NCBI RefSeq assembly: GCF_008065155.1
Contig: NZ_CP042819.1
Location: forward strand, 3,158,501-3,222,500
Direction of reading: 5' to 3'
From: Octadecabacter sp. SW4
Lineage (GTDB): Bacteria > Pseudomonadota > Alphaproteobacteria > Rhodobacterales > Rhodobacteraceae
DNA: 64,000 nt
Shown here piece after piece: positions 26,883 through 37,096 of this stretch. How positions within the stretch are numbered: the first letter of the stretch is position 1; each line of letters begins with the position of its first letter. Under the pieces are notes generated by a model. That model worked only from the letters and a program-made list of their open reading frames with translations. It ran no database searches and had not been told where the DNA came from. A program made the translations under genes and the position numbers.

Positions 26883-28028
26883 ATGGCAAAACGCGATTAT
26901 TATGAAATTCTCGGGGTCTCGAAGGGCGCAAGCGCCGACGAGATCAAGAAGGGATATCGCACCAAGGCGAAAGAACTTCACCCTGATCGTAACACCGACA
27001 ATCCCAAGGCCGAGGCCCAGTTCAAAGAAGCGAACGAAGCCTACGAAGTCCTGAAAGACGCCAACAAAAAGGCGGCCTATGATCGCTACGGCCACGCCGC
27101 GTTTGAAAACGGCATGGGCGGCGGCGGCGGGCGCCCCGGTGGCGGTGGCCAAGGCGATTTCGCCAGCGCGTTCAGCGACGTTTTTGACGACCTCTTTGGC
27201 GACTTCATGGGTGGCCAGCGCGGCGGCGGCGGACGTCGCGCGGCGCGTGGCAACGACCTGCGCTACAACCTGCGCATCGACCTCGAAGAAGCCTATACCG
27301 GCCTGCAAAAAACCATCACCGTCCCGACAGCCGTGGAATGTGACACCTGCCACGGGAGCGGTGCTGAAGGCGGCGCTGAGCCGCAAACCTGCCCGACCTG
27401 CTCGGGCATGGGCAAGGTGCGTGCGCAACAGGGCTTTTTCACCGTTGAGCGCACCTGCCCAACCTGCAACGGCATGGGCCAGACGATCAAGAACCCCTGT
27501 AAATCCTGTCACGGTCAGGGCCGCGTCGAAAAAGAAAAATCGCTGTCGGTCAACATCCCCGCGGGCGTCGAAACCGGCACCCGTATTCGCCTTGCTGGCG
27601 AAGGCGAGGCGGGCATGCGCGGCGGTCCGACCGGCGATCTGTATATCTTTATCGAAGTGCGTGAACACAAGCTGTTCGAACGCGAAGGCAACAACCTGTT
27701 TTGCCGCGTGCCCGTGTCGATGACCGATGCCGCCCTTGGTGGCGATATCGAAGTGCCAACCATCGACGGTGGCCGTTCGCGCGTGAAAATCCCCCAAGGC
27801 AGCCAATCGGGCCGCCAGATGCGTCTGCGCGCCAAGGGTATGCCAGCCCTGCGCGGTGCCGGCGCGGGCGATATGTTCATCGAACTAGCCGTCGAAACAC
27901 CTGTGAACCTCACCAGCAAGCAAAAAGAGCTGCTGCGCGAGTTCGACAAGCTGGCCGAGGACAACAATCCGCAAAGCTCCAGCTTTTTTAGCTCGGTCAA
28001 ATCGTTCTGGGACGGAATGAAGGGCTGA
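26883..28028 (+). CDS. dnaJ: Chaperone DnaJ (Hsp40, type I)
   Basis: DnaJ delivers substrates to DnaK and stimulates its ATPase. The 381-residue product has all four type I regions: a J domain with the HPD tripeptide at 33-35, a Gly/Phe-rich linker (about 75-115), a zinc domain with four CXXCXGXG repeats ([32 protein letters not shown], about 150-215) and a C-terminal substrate domain. It follows dnaK by 73 bp with a hairpin in between, so it is probably cotranscribed but at a lower level. Confidence 0.98.
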   Translation: MAKRDYYEILGVSKGASADEIKKGYRTKAKELHPDRNTDNPKAEAQFKEANEAYEVLKDANKKAAYDRYGHAAFENGMGGGGGRPGGGGQGDFASAFSDVFDDLFGDFMGGQRGGGGRRAARGNDLRYNLRIDLEEAYTGLQKTITVPTAVECDTCHGSGAEGGAEPQTCPTCSGMGKVRAQQGFFTVERTCPTCNGMGQTIKNPCKSCHGQGRVEKEKSLSVNIPAGVETGTRIRLAGEGEAGMRGGPTGDLYIFIEVREHKLFEREGNNLFCRVPVSMTDAALGGDIEVPTIDGGRSRVKIPQGSQSGRQMRLRAKGMPALRGAGAGDMFIELAVETPVNLTSKQKELLREFDKLAEDNNPQSSSFFSSVKSFWDGMKG

Positions 28029-28079
28029 TCTTAGCCAATCATTAACCAAACGGTAAGCGAATCGCGCCAGTCTGGGTGC

Positions 28080-28862
28080 ATGAAACAACTCCGCTCAATG
28101 GGCGAAATGCCCCTCCCCTTGCTTGAACCCGATCTGATGGGGCAGGACGAGGTCACGATCGTGCCAGCCATGCCCAAGGCTGCAAAAATTCCATCCTATA
28201 TCAGTGACCACCGCAAACGTCTGCGCGAACGGTTCATGACTGGTGGCGCGGATGCCCTGCCCGATTACGAAATGCTGGAGATGGTGCTGTTCCGCGCGAT
28301 CCCGCGTCAAGACGTCAAACCGCTGGCGCGCACCCTGATCGACACCTTTGGCGATTTTAACCGCGTGCTGTCGGCCCCGCCCGCGCGCCTAACCCAGATC
28401 AACGGTGTTGGCGATGCCGTCGTTTGCGAACTCAAACTGGTTGAGGCCGCCTCGCAACGCCTAGCCCGCGCCAAAGTGATGAAAACGCACGTGATTTCAA
28501 GCTGGGATGCCGTTCTGGACTATTGCCATACGGTGATGGCGCACCGCGATACTGAACAGTTCCGCGTGCTTTATCTTGACCGCAAGAATACCCTCATCGC
28601 CGATGAAGCGCAGGGTAAAGGCACCATTGATCATGTGCCGGTATACCCGCGCGAGGTCGTGAAACGCGCTCTGGAACTGAACGCGAGCGCGCTGATTCTG
28701 GTGCATAATCACCCTTCGGGTGATCCAACGCCATCGGACAGCGATATCGATATGACTCGGCAAATAAACGAGGCGGCGGGATCACTTGATATCACGGTCC
28801 ATGATCACCTGATCATTGGTAAATCACGCGAACTCAGTTTTCGATCCGCCGGGCTGCTTTAG
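28080..28862 (+). CDS. radC: RadC family JAMM-domain protein
   Basis: RadC proteins have been linked to DNA repair and recombination, but their biochemical role is unsettled. The 260-residue product has a helix-hairpin-helix region (LTQINGVGDAVVCELK) and the JAMM metalloprotease-like motif with His209, His211, Ser219 and Asp222 (HNHPSGDPTPSDSD). The ligands are complete, so it could bind zinc. The start is uncertain because no clear ribosome site is seen; another ATG lies eight codons in (28104). Its 3' end overlaps the convergent PstS-OmpA gene by four bases. Confidence 0.92.
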   Translation: MKQLRSMGEMPLPLLEPDLMGQDEVTIVPAMPKAAKIPSYISDHRKRLRERFMTGGADALPDYEMLEMVLFRAIPRQDVKPLARTLIDTFGDFNRVLSAPPARLTQINGVGDAVVCELKLVEAASQRLARAKVMKTHVISSWDAVLDYCHTVMAHRDTEQFRVLYLDRKNTLIADEAQGKGTIDHVPVYPREVVKRALELNASALILVHNHPSGDPTPSDSDIDMTRQINEAAGSLDITVHDHLIIGKSRELSFRSAGLL

Positions 28863-30457
28863 CGGCGGTCAGCCACCCACAATTCAACCCGGCGGTTAGT
28901 CTGCTGGCCCCACAGAGTGTCATCGCAGGCCATCGGCAAGGCTTCGCCAAATGCCTCGGTTTCAAGCGAGACTTGCGGCGGCAACCCCGGCTCCAGGGCC
29001 GCTATGACTGCGCGGCGGACAGCCTGCGCGCGCGCGCTGGACAGGTCACGATTCGCATTTGCCGGGCCGCGCCCATCACTGAACCCGACCAACATCAGCA
29101 CATACCCATCATGTCGTCCGTCACGAATATCACGCGCCAGTTGCAGCACATTCGAGCGCGACTGCGCGTCCAAACGGGTTGATCCCACCTCGAAGCGGAA
29201 AGTCGTGGACAGCCGCACCTGTGGCCCCAAAATACGCACCATGCGCTGCAACTCGGCCAAGGGAACTTCTGCGCCCGCCGCTGTGATGGCCTGCGCAAAT
29301 CGGTCCCCCTGCTGCGCAACAGGGATCGCTATCGCCGTCTGATCTACAAACCCGGCGCGCCGGATCACCAGCTGCGCAGACGGGCGACGCAACCAACCAA
29401 GAAACGCGTCAACTTCGGGGTGCAGGCGGCGCGCGGGCAAATATAGAAACAATGGCATGGTTAGCGGATAATCTTCGGTCTTGAGCGTCATCAGGCGCGC
29501 CGCAACGCCGATCCCGCAGCTTCCAACCAACCGCATTGGCTGTGTATCGCCCAGCGCGCCAAACGGCAAAACCCCAAAGCCGCGCGGATCATTCATAAGG
29601 GCGGCCGCCAGTCCTTCGGGGGTGGCATGACGCTGCACATCAGGGGAAACAGTGCGGCCAGCAGGCGCAAGAACCCGTGCCTGAAACCCCTGCATCTGAC
29701 CCAGCCAGTCGGGCAATAGATGCAGGGCAATCGCGGCGTCTGACCCGCCAATATCAGCCCAGTTCGTGACCTCGCCCGCGAAGATACGCGACACATTCTC
29801 GAGCGAAATTTGCGCCAGGCCCGTTTCCGGGGACACCACAGGCACCAAAGCATCCAGCGCGATAATCCGGCTGCGCCCCTGCCGGTCAAGCTGCCCAAGG
29901 CCGGCTTCACGCGCAAGCGCAAGTTCAGCGGCGGTCACTTCACGGGCGGACATGACGATATCAGCCTCGGAGGCAACCAGGTCCGCAAACCCATCCGCAC
30001 TGGTGGTTGATCGCACGACAATCTGCATCAGGCCCTTGCCCGAATCGACACTGTGAAGCTGAAAGGTCACTACGCCATCGATCCGGCGCGCAATCGCGAC
30101 AGTGGCCCCAACGTCGCGCGCATAAGCTTCTATCAGCGGCGGCATGATGAGCTGCCCTATACGCTGCGACCCAGAAAAACGGACAATCGGAACGAAATTC
30201 GCATCGGGGCAGGCCGCACCCACACAGGTCAAGCTATCATAGGCAAGCGTGACTTCTCCCGCAGGTGTTTCGACCCGAATGAACTGTCCGTCAAAGCCAA
30301 GAAACCGGCCTGACACTGCAAAATCACTGTCTGGCAAAGCAAGCTGGATGTCATCATCCTGCGCCCAGGCGGATGAGCACAGAAAAACGAAAAGTGCGGC
30401 AAGATATGCCGCACCCTTCCATCCTGAAAAGCTGTCACCAATCTGTCTACACGTCAT
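28859..30457 (-). CDS. Chimeric PstS-like binding protein with C-terminal OmpA domain
   Basis: A 532-residue exported protein (signal peptide to about AWAQ, residue 33). After a short N-terminal beta region it has a PstS-like phosphate-binding fold (about 75-370; FSGSQRIGQLIMPPLIEAY, ADIVMSAREV, NVSRIFAGEVTNW) and ends in an OmpA-like peptidoglycan-binding domain (about 415-530; FRFEVGSTRLD, LMLVGFSDGRGPANANRDLS, QQTNRRVELWV). Such a fusion would hold a solute-binding domain on the cell wall. Whether it binds phosphate is unknown; no pst transporter genes are here. Its start overlaps the stop of the upstream anchored protein as ATGA, so the two are probably made together. Confidence 0.85.
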   Translation of the reverse strand: MTCRQIGDSFSGWKGAAYLAALFVFLCSSAWAQDDDIQLALPDSDFAVSGRFLGFDGQFIRVETPAGEVTLAYDSLTCVGAACPDANFVPIVRFSGSQRIGQLIMPPLIEAYARDVGATVAIARRIDGVVTFQLHSVDSGKGLMQIVVRSTTSADGFADLVASEADIVMSAREVTAAELALAREAGLGQLDRQGRSRIIALDALVPVVSPETGLAQISLENVSRIFAGEVTNWADIGGSDAAIALHLLPDWLGQMQGFQARVLAPAGRTVSPDVQRHATPEGLAAALMNDPRGFGVLPFGALGDTQPMRLVGSCGIGVAARLMTLKTEDYPLTMPLFLYLPARRLHPEVDAFLGWLRRPSAQLVIRRAGFVDQTAIAIPVAQQGDRFAQAITAAGAEVPLAELQRMVRILGPQVRLSTTFRFEVGSTRLDAQSRSNVLQLARDIRDGRHDGYVLMLVGFSDGRGPANANRDLSSARAQAVRRAVIAALEPGLPPQVSLETEAFGEALPMACDDTLWGQQTNRRVELWVADRR

Positions 30458-31539
30458 CTCGACGCGAGTGTCAGGTCCTGGAACATATTTTTCAACACAA
30501 TAAAGTCACCAACCGCGTCGCAACCCGGCAACGTCATCGTCAGATCAAGCGCCTGGGTTTCGGCACCCGGGATAATCTGGATAGATTGCGCAGCGATGTC
30601 ACGGCCACAGTTGTTTGCGGTGATTTCGGCTTCGACGCTCAGGGCAACATCGCCATTCAGCACCCCCTTACCTGATGGGAAAGAGTAGACTTCGACCATA
30701 AAGGCAGAATCAACCTCGGCAGCGCCCATGCGCGACATAAAGCCGTTCGCGCCCGTCGTCGCCCCATCCTTGTTGCCCAGTGAAGCGGCCCAAATGTGGC
30801 CGTCCTGACCATAGTCGGCACCAAATTCCAGCGCGTGAAGTTGCAGACCGGTGTCACCGCTCCACTGCAAGACGGCACGGTCATAATCCGCGACCTCAGG
30901 CGTTGAAAGGGTCGCAACTGCGCCTTCACCGCTGTCAAATGCGGCAATGAAAACTGCCATTTCAGCAAGCGAGGGGCTTGAGAATTCAGCGTTGCCTTCA
31001 TCGTCGGTGACGACCGTAAACATCATGCCCTGATGGTGGATCGTAACGGCGGCGTTGGGCTGGCATGGCGCGGACAACACCAGGTCAACCATAGCCATGT
31101 CGCCTGCAACGCCGGTCATGTCGACTGTGCAAGCTTCGGCTGCAACTGGATCTTCAAGGATTGCGTCCATGACGGGCGCATCCGTTTCCACAGCGGCCAT
31201 CTGCACTGGAGCTTCAATGCGTTCGGGTGCCAGTTCTGCCTCGGGGACGGCGATCGCGGCGATGATATCTTCGGCCTTGGGCGCGACAATCATCGGGCCT
31301 TCCTCAGGCTTGGGTGTCAAACCGGCTTCTTGGACGGGTGCCATATCCTCGACGGTCATGGGCGCCGCTTCGCTGACCTCCTCGGGCATCGCGATGGGGG
31401 CAACGGTTGCAGCCGCAGGGCGCGAGGCGTCATTGCCCAGACGGGACGCAAGCGCGTCGCCATTTTGCATCACAAAACCAATACCAAGCGCCACCGCAAA
31501 GGTGCCGCCTGCCATGACAATCTGCTTCACTCGGGACAT
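30454..31539 (-). CDS. Membrane-anchored Ala/Glu/Pro-rich protein with C-terminal beta domain
   Basis: I cannot name a family for this 361-residue protein. One N-terminal membrane helix (about 8-25) is followed by a low-complexity stretch rich in Ala, Glu, Pro and Val (about 40-130), like a periplasmic spacer. The rest (about 138-361) looks beta-rich, with two cysteine pairs and a segment (VTIHHQGMMFTVVTDDEGNAE shortened here to its core) that resembles an Ig-like or carbohydrate-binding sandwich. The ATG has a strong AGAAGGAGG site. It lies 116 bp downstream of secA and overlaps the PstS-OmpA gene. A link to protein export is not shown by its sequence. Confidence 0.78.
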   Translation of the reverse strand: MSRVKQIVMAGGTFAVALGIGFVMQNGDALASRLGNDASRPAAATVAPIAMPEEVSEAAPMTVEDMAPVQEAGLTPKPEEGPMIVAPKAEDIIAAIAVPEAELAPERIEAPVQMAAVETDAPVMDAILEDPVAAEACTVDMTGVAGDMAMVDLVLSAPCQPNAAVTIHHQGMMFTVVTDDEGNAEFSSPSLAEMAVFIAAFDSGEGAVATLSTPEVADYDRAVLQWSGDTGLQLHALEFGADYGQDGHIWAASLGNKDGATTGANGFMSRMGAAEVDSAFMVEVYSFPSGKGVLNGDVALSVEAEITANNCGRDIAAQSIQIIPGAETQALDLTMTLPGCDAVGDFIVLKNMFQDLTLASR

Positions 31540-31655
31540 GATATGCCTCCTTCTCCTGACGGATTTGGAGGCAATGTGCCAAGTGATGGTGGCCTTAGAA
31601 GGTCACGACAAGGGTATGTTCAAGGCTGAATTCGGGCAAAATCCGGACTCTGGCC

Positions 31656-34355
31656 CTAGACCAGCCGCCCGTGACAATGCTTGAACTTCTTGCCTGATCC
31701 ACAGGGGCATTCATCGTTGCGGCCCGGATTTCCCCATGTTGCGGGATCGTTTTCGTTAAACCCATCCTTGGCCGCGGCCAAGGTCGGCGCAGCCGCACCC
31801 GCAGCCACCGCAGCCGCCTGCATCTGCTTTTGCTGCGCTGTGACCTGCGCGATCATTGCCTTTTGCTCTTCTTCGGTCATCGGGCGGATTTGCGCCAGTT
31901 TCTGTGTCACATCCTCGCGCAGGCTATCAAGCAAGCCTTCAAACAACTGAAAGCTCTCGGTTTTATATTCATTCAGGGGATCGCGCTGGGCATAGCCACG
32001 GAACCCTACGACCGAACGCAGATGCTCCAGTGTCAGCAGGTGCTCGCGCCATTTCGCATCAATCGTTTGTAGCAGGATCTGCTTTTCGATGTTGCGCATT
32101 GTTTCGGCACCGAAACTTTCGGTCTTTTCGGCCATGAATTCGTCGGTCGCCTCTTCCAGACGCTCGCGGATGTCAGACTGATCAACGCCGTCTTCATCGG
32201 CCCAGGCCATGACCGGCAGGTCAATGCCAAGCTGGGCAATCACGGCCGCATAAAGGCCTTCGGTATCCCATTGGTCGGCATAGCTGCGCGGCGGCAGATA
32301 CTGGTTCACAAGGTCTTCGATCACCTGATGACGCATGTCCTGTGCAATTTCGGCCAAGTCCTGCGCTTCCATGATCTCACGGCGTTGGCCAAAGATGACC
32401 TTGCGCTGATCGTTCATCACATCATCGAACTTCAGCAACTGCTTGCGAATATCAAAGTTGCGGCCTTCGACCTTGGCCTGCGCGCGTTCCAGCGACTTGT
32501 TGACCCAAGGATGCACAATCGCTTCGCCATCTTTCATGCCCAGGCTGGACAATACCTTGTCCAGACGCTCGGACCCGAAAATGCGCATCAGGTCGTCTTC
32601 CAGTGACAGGAAAAACGACGAACGGCCCGGATCGCCCTGACGGCCCGACCGGCCACGCAGCTGGTTATCGATCCGGCGACTTTCGTGGCGTTCGGTGGCC
32701 AGAACGAACAACCCACCGGCGGCCTTGACGGCCTCTTCGTCGGCTTTGTGCGCAGCTTCAATCCGCTGGCGCACCTCTTCGTTGTCGTCATTGGGATCGG
32801 CATCAATCGCCTGCATCACCTGCATTTCGACATTGCCACCCAGTTTGATGTCGGTGCCGCGACCCGCCATGTTGGTGGCAATCGTCACCGCGCCCAGCTT
32901 ACCGGCGTCAGCAATGATCTGCGCCTCCTGCTCGTGCTGACGGGCGTTCAGCACGTTGTGTATGATCCCTTCGGCGGTCAGCATCTGACTCAGGAATTCA
33001 GACTTTTCAATCGAGGTCGTGCCAACAAGGATCGGCTGGCCTTTGGCGTTCGCCTCCTTGACGGCCTTCACGACACCATCGAATTTTTCCTTGGCCGTGC
33101 GATAAACCTGATCATGCTCGTCAACGCGGGCAATGGGGCGGTTTGTCGGCACTTCGACCACGCCAAGCCCATAAATTTCGGCAAATTCTTCGGCTTCGGT
33201 CAGCGCCGTGCCGGTCATACCGGCCAGTTTGTCATAAAGCCGGAAGTAGTTTTGGAATGTAACAGAGGCCAGCGTGACGTTTTCTGGCTGGATCTTACAA
33301 TCTTCCTTGGCCTCGATCGCCTGATGCAACCCGTCCGACAAACGGCGGCCCGCCATCATCCGACCGGTGAATTCGTCAATCAGCACAACTTCGCCGTCAC
33401 GTACGATGTAATCCTTGTCCCGCGTGAACAGCTTGTGTGCGCGCAGACCCTGATTGACATGGTGCACGATCGTGGTGCTTTCGGGATCATAAAGCGTTTG
33501 ATCCTTGGGAAGGATACCTTCGAACTGCAGACGTCCTTCAAGGAACTCGTTGCCCTCGTCAGTAAAAGTCACGTTGCGGGTCTTTTCATCCAACGAATAA
33601 TGATCGTCCTTTAGGAAAGGGATCACGGCGTCGATGGTTTTATACAGCTCGCTGCGATCCTGCGCGGGGCCGGATATAATCAGTGGCGTGCGCGCCTCGT
33701 CGATCAGGATGCTGTCCACCTCGTCGACAATCGCAAAGTTGTGACCGCGTTGGTGCATCTGGTTCAGCTCGGACTTCATATTGTCGCGCAAATAGTCGAA
33801 CCCAAGCTCGTTATTTGTCGCATAGGTCACGTCAGACTGATACGCGGCCTTCTTTTCGTCGTCGGGTTGCTGTGGGTAAATCACGCCGGTGGTCAGGCCC
33901 AAGGCGCCATAAACCTTGCTCATCCATTCGGCGTCACGTTTGGCAAGATAGTCGTTGACAGTGACGATATGCACGCCCTTACCGGTCAACGCATTCAGAT
34001 AGGCGGGAAAGGTCGCGACAAGGGTCTTGCCCTCGCCGGTTTTCATCTCGGCGATGTTCCCCTGATGCAGGAAAATTCCGCCCATAAGTTGTGTATCGAA
34101 GGCGCGTAACCCCAGCGCACGTTTTGCGGCTTCGCGGCAGTTGGCAAAGGCCTCGGGCAGGATCGCATCAAGCGATTCACCGCCCATAGCGCGTTTCGCC
34201 AGTTCCTCGGTCTTGGCCTTGATGCCATCGTCATCAAGCTTTTCAAACTCGGGCTCGAGCGCGTTGATCTTTTCGATCAGCGGCCGCGTAGCCTTGATTT
34301 TGCGGTCATTCGGTGTGCCAAACACCTTTTTGGCCATAGTTCCGATACCCAGCAT
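31656..34355 (-). CDS. secA: Preprotein translocase ATPase SecA
   Basis: SecA drives unfolded preproteins through SecYEG. The 899-residue product starts [13 protein letters not shown] at 34355 behind a GGAG site; upstream in-frame starts are not conserved-looking. Motifs include Walker [31 protein letters not shown], the GTTSIEKSE and [15 protein letters not shown] segments of the second nucleotide-binding domain, [11 protein letters not shown], and the C-terminal zinc tail [14 protein letters not shown] for SecB and lipid contact. Length is normal. It is divergent from the parvulin gene ppiC, whose product probably helps exported proteins fold. Confidence 0.98.
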   Translation of the reverse strand: MLGIGTMAKKVFGTPNDRKIKATRPLIEKINALEPEFEKLDDDGIKAKTEELAKRAMGGESLDAILPEAFANCREAAKRALGLRAFDTQLMGGIFLHQGNIAEMKTGEGKTLVATFPAYLNALTGKGVHIVTVNDYLAKRDAEWMSKVYGALGLTTGVIYPQQPDDEKKAAYQSDVTYATNNELGFDYLRDNMKSELNQMHQRGHNFAIVDEVDSILIDEARTPLIISGPAQDRSELYKTIDAVIPFLKDDHYSLDEKTRNVTFTDEGNEFLEGRLQFEGILPKDQTLYDPESTTIVHHVNQGLRAHKLFTRDKDYIVRDGEVVLIDEFTGRMMAGRRLSDGLHQAIEAKEDCKIQPENVTLASVTFQNYFRLYDKLAGMTGTALTEAEEFAEIYGLGVVEVPTNRPIARVDEHDQVYRTAKEKFDGVVKAVKEANAKGQPILVGTTSIEKSEFLSQMLTAEGIIHNVLNARQHEQEAQIIADAGKLGAVTIATNMAGRGTDIKLGGNVEMQVMQAIDADPNDDNEEVRQRIEAAHKADEEAVKAAGGLFVLATERHESRRIDNQLRGRSGRQGDPGRSSFFLSLEDDLMRIFGSERLDKVLSSLGMKDGEAIVHPWVNKSLERAQAKVEGRNFDIRKQLLKFDDVMNDQRKVIFGQRREIMEAQDLAEIAQDMRHQVIEDLVNQYLPPRSYADQWDTEGLYAAVIAQLGIDLPVMAWADEDGVDQSDIRERLEEATDEFMAEKTESFGAETMRNIEKQILLQTIDAKWREHLLTLEHLRSVVGFRGYAQRDPLNEYKTESFQLFEGLLDSLREDVTQKLAQIRPMTEEEQKAMIAQVTAQQKQMQAAAVAAGAAAPTLAAAKDGFNENDPATWGNPGRNDECPCGSGKKFKHCHGRLV

Positions 34356-34462
34356 ATTCTCTCCGCCGCCTGCCTTGGTCAAAAAATGAGGAGGTTGGTT
34401 GCCCCTGTCGGGCGTGGCCCCTAGAAATAGCGCCAAGACCGGCCCCCTAAGGACCATAAAGC

Positions 34463-34491
34463 GATGTAAGGGGCCACATACACACTGTCAA
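34463..34491 (-). promoter_or_regulatory. Sigma-70 type promoter for secA
   Basis: On the minus strand a perfect TTGACA (34491-34486) and TACATC (34468-34463) are 17 bases apart, 108 bases before the secA start. The same pair of hexamers with the same spacing precedes tRNA-Leu. The 174-bp divergent gap holds no gene. Confidence 0.6.
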
Positions 34492-34529
34492 CGTCACGCA
34501 CCCGCGTGGCCCATCAAGGGATCGTTAAT

Positions 34530-35372
34530 ATGCACTTTAAGGCGAAATTTATGGCTTCCGCGGCACTCTCGCTGGTTATTTCCACGGCTGCGCATGCGCA
34601 ATCCGCGAGCGATGTTGTCGCTTCGGTGAATGGCACCGATATCACACTGGGTGAAATGATCATCACCCGCGCGCAGCTTCCACAGCAATATCAGTCCCTG
34701 CCCAATGACGTGCTGTTCACGGGCATTCTCGACCAGTTGATCCAGCAGCAACTTTTGGCCGACCAGCTTGAGGTCGATCCAAGCCGCGTTGCCATCGCTC
34801 TGTTGAACGAAGCGCGCAGCCTTCGCGCTGGCGAGGTGATCACTGAAATCACCGATAATGCCGTGACCGATGAAGCCCTGCAGGCCGCCTATGACGAACG
34901 TTTTGCGGGTGCAGAGCCTTCCACGGAATACAACGCCGCGCATATTCTGGTCGACACAGAAGAAGAAGCCGTCGCCGTCAAGACCCGCGTTGATGGCGGT
35001 GCCGATTTCGCCGAAACCGCGCGTGAAGTCTCGACCGGCCCCTCTGGCCCGAACGGCGGCGATCTGGGCTGGTTTGGTGCTGGCATGATGGTTGCGCCGT
35101 TCGAGGAAGCGGTCGTCGCACTTGAGGTTGGCGAAATCTCTGGCCCAGTGGAAACGCAATTCGGCTGGCACATCATCAAACTGAACGAGAGCCGCGCCCA
35201 GGAACTGCCAAGCCTCGATGATGTCCGTGAAGAACTGACCGGTCAGTTGCAATCAGCCGCGATTGAATCGCGCTTGACAGAATTGCAAGACGCAGCCGAG
35301 ATCACGATGCCCGAAGAGGGCGCTTTTGATCCCGAAGTTCTCGTCAACCTCGACCTCCTGATGGACGAATAA
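34530..35372 (+). CDS. Periplasmic parvulin-type peptidylprolyl isomerase
   Basis: A PpiC/SurA-like foldase for exported proteins. The 280-residue product has a signal peptide (cleaved after AHAQ, residue 24), a helical SurA-N-like region (about 25-130) and a parvulin domain (about 133-230; YNAAHILVDTEEEA, DLGWFGAGMMVAPFEEAV, TQFGWHIIKL). The ATG at 34530 follows AAGGG; the longer reading spoils the signal peptide. argJ starts 2 bp after the stop, so the genes are cotranscribed, a pairing without an obvious metabolic link. Divergent from secA. Confidence 0.9.
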   Translation: MHFKAKFMASAALSLVISTAAHAQSASDVVASVNGTDITLGEMIITRAQLPQQYQSLPNDVLFTGILDQLIQQQLLADQLEVDPSRVAIALLNEARSLRAGEVITEITDNAVTDEALQAAYDERFAGAEPSTEYNAAHILVDTEEEAVAVKTRVDGGADFAETAREVSTGPSGPNGGDLGWFGAGMMVAPFEEAVVALEVGEISGPVETQFGWHIIKLNESRAQELPSLDDVREELTGQLQSAAIESRLTELQDAAEITMPEEGAFDPEVLVNLDLLMDE

Positions 35373-35374
35373 GA

Positions 35375-36589
35375 ATGGCGTTGTCGCCCCTCGCCCCGGC
35401 TGGCTTTCCGGATCTTCCCGTCATCGACGGGGTGCGCTTTTCGGCCGTGGCGGCGGGGGTGCGATACAAGAACCGCACCGACGTCATGCTTGCTGAACTG
35501 GCGGAAGAGTCGGTTGTCGCAGGAGTCTTTACGCGGTCTTCGACCCGGTCTGCCCCGGTTCTCGATTGCGAGAGCAAGATCGGCCTGAATGGCACGGGGC
35601 GCGCGGCATTTCTGGTTAATTCCGGCAATTCCAACGCCTTTACAGGGGCCGCCGGTGACGGGTCGGTCGCCGCGATTGTCGGGGCCGTTTCGGATGTGAC
35701 AGGTATCGGCGCCGACCGCGTCTTTACCTCCTCGACGGGTGTGATCGGCGAGCCTTTGCCCCATGATCGGATCACCGCCAAGCTGGCCGATCTGAACGCT
35801 ACGCTTGGCGCTGACGGGATCCAATCCGCCGCCAAGGCCATCATGACGACCGACACTTTTGCCAAAGGCAGCGGGCGCACGGTTTCGATTGATGGCAAAC
35901 TTGTCAAAATCGCCGGAATCGCGAAAGGGTCCGGAATGATCGCCCCCGATATGGCGACAATGCTGGTCTATATCTTTACGGACGCCGTGATCAGCCAGAC
36001 AGCTTTGCAAACACTGCTTCGCACCCTGACCGATCAAACGTTCAACTGCATTACAGTTGATAGCGACACATCCACGTCTGATACGCTCTTGATGGGCGCG
36101 ACGGGTGCTTCGGGTGTCGATGTTGACGAGAGCGTCGCCTTTGCCCAGGCCCTGCACGATGTCATGCTGGACCTTGCACATCAGGTTGTGCGTGACGGCG
36201 AAGGGGCGACGAAATTCGTCGAGGTCCGGGTAAGTGGCGCGGCGTCGGACACGGACGCGCGCAAGGTCGGCTTGGCCATCGCCAATAGCCCGCTCGTCAA
36301 AACCGCCATCGCTGGCGAAGACCCAAACTGGGGTCGCGTCGTCATGGCCGTGGGAAAATCGGGCGCGCAGGCGGACCGTGACAAACTCACGATCCGATTT
36401 GGCGATATTATCGTCGCTGAAAACGGCTGGGTTTCGCCCGACTACACTGAAGCCGCTGGCGCCGCCTATATGAAACAGCAAGACCTGTGCATCGCAGTCG
36501 ATATGGGAATCGCCGGTGGCATGGCGACGGTCTGGACCTGCGATCTGACCCACGACTACATCAAAATCAATGCGGATTACCGTTCGTGA
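35375..36589 (+). CDS. argJ: Bifunctional ornithine acetyltransferase / N-acetylglutamate synthase
   Basis: ArgJ recycles the acetyl group between N-acetylornithine and glutamate in arginine synthesis. The 404-residue precursor self-cleaves before the nucleophile Thr195 in GSGMIAPDMATML, giving alpha and beta chains. Other family text includes STGVIGEPLP, NSGNSNAFTG and EDPNWGRVVMAVG. It lies 2 bp after ppiC and overlaps mutT by four bases (GTGA). Whether it makes acetylglutamate from acetyl-CoA as well depends on the enzyme and cannot be told here. Confidence 0.96.
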   Translation: MALSPLAPAGFPDLPVIDGVRFSAVAAGVRYKNRTDVMLAELAEESVVAGVFTRSSTRSAPVLDCESKIGLNGTGRAAFLVNSGNSNAFTGAAGDGSVAAIVGAVSDVTGIGADRVFTSSTGVIGEPLPHDRITAKLADLNATLGADGIQSAAKAIMTTDTFAKGSGRTVSIDGKLVKIAGIAKGSGMIAPDMATMLVYIFTDAVISQTALQTLLRTLTDQTFNCITVDSDTSTSDTLLMGATGASGVDVDESVAFAQALHDVMLDLAHQVVRDGEGATKFVEVRVSGAASDTDARKVGLAIANSPLVKTAIAGEDPNWGRVVMAVGKSGAQADRDKLTIRFGDIIVAENGWVSPDYTEAAGAAYMKQQDLCIAVDMGIAGGMATVWTCDLTHDYIKINADYRS

Positions 36590-36984
36590 AAACGATACTC
36601 GTCTCGGCGGTTGCTTTGATCGACGTGGATGGGCGCGTGCTGCTTGCCCAGCGCCCTAAGGGTAAATCTATGGCCGGTCTGTGGGAATTTCCCGGTGGCA
36701 AGGTCGAACAAGGCGAAACGCCCGAGGCTGCCCTGATCCGCGAACTGCACGAGGAACTGGGGATCAACACCTGGCAATCCTGCCTCGCACCGCTCACATT
36801 TGCCAGTCATGCCTATGACGATTTTCACCTGCTGATGCCGCTGTTTGCCTGCCGTAAATGGGAGGGCACGCCTGTCGCACAGGAAGGACAAACGCTGGCC
36901 TGGGTGCGCGCCCGCGACCTGCGAACCTATCCGATGCCACCCGCCGATATCCCGCTGATTTCGATCCTCAGAGACTGGCTTTGA
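36586..36984 (+). CDS. mutT: 8-oxo-dGTP diphosphatase MutT (Nudix)
   Basis: MutT removes oxidised dGTP from the nucleotide pool, preventing A-to-C changes. The 132-residue product has a complete Nudix box, GGKVEQGETPEAALIREL followed by HEELGI, with the metal-binding REXXEE. LAQRPKGKSMAGLWEFPG is typical of MutT. The GTG start at 36586 overlaps the argJ stop as GTGA; the longer frame reads inside argJ. The argJ-mutT order is common in Rhodobacterales-type genomes. Last gene of the ppiC-argJ-mutT unit. Confidence 0.92.
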   Translation: MKTILVSAVALIDVDGRVLLAQRPKGKSMAGLWEFPGGKVEQGETPEAALIRELHEELGINTWQSCLAPLTFASHAYDDFHLLMPLFACRKWEGTPVAQEGQTLAWVRARDLRTYPMPPADIPLISILRDWL

Positions 36985-36990
36985 CCGAAT

Positions 36991-37030
36991 TAAGGCAAAA
37001 TTGTGTCAAATAAGGCGACAATGTGTCGAA
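36991..37030 (+). repeat. Two head-to-tail imperfect 20-base repeats
   Basis: TAAGGCAAAATTGTGTCAAA (36991-37010) is followed at once by TAAGGCGACAATGTGTCGAA (37011-37030), 15 of 20 bases alike. They start 7 bases after mutT and precede the 40-codon gene. They may be two sites of one DNA-binding protein. Confidence 0.45.
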
Positions 37031-37096
37031 AATTAATCGACCATTAACCAAAATACCCCTAAGTTACCCACAGGTTTTCATCTGGGAGGATTCAAC

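Noticed and set aside
24839-26884. A 681-codon open frame on the strand opposite dnaK
   Set aside because: It is a mirror of the dnaK codon pattern in GC-rich DNA, has no ribosome site and shows no protein family; dnaK itself is certain.
26649-27806. A 385-codon open frame opposite dnaK end and dnaJ
   Set aside because: Ala/Gly-rich shadow of the dnaJ Gly-rich and zinc regions, without a start site or homology I can see.
37073-37081. TTACCCACA, one base from a DnaA box, in AT-richer sequence before the 40-codon gene
   Set aside because: A single near-match with no cluster of boxes, no dnaA, parA or gidA neighbours and no skew evidence; not an origin.
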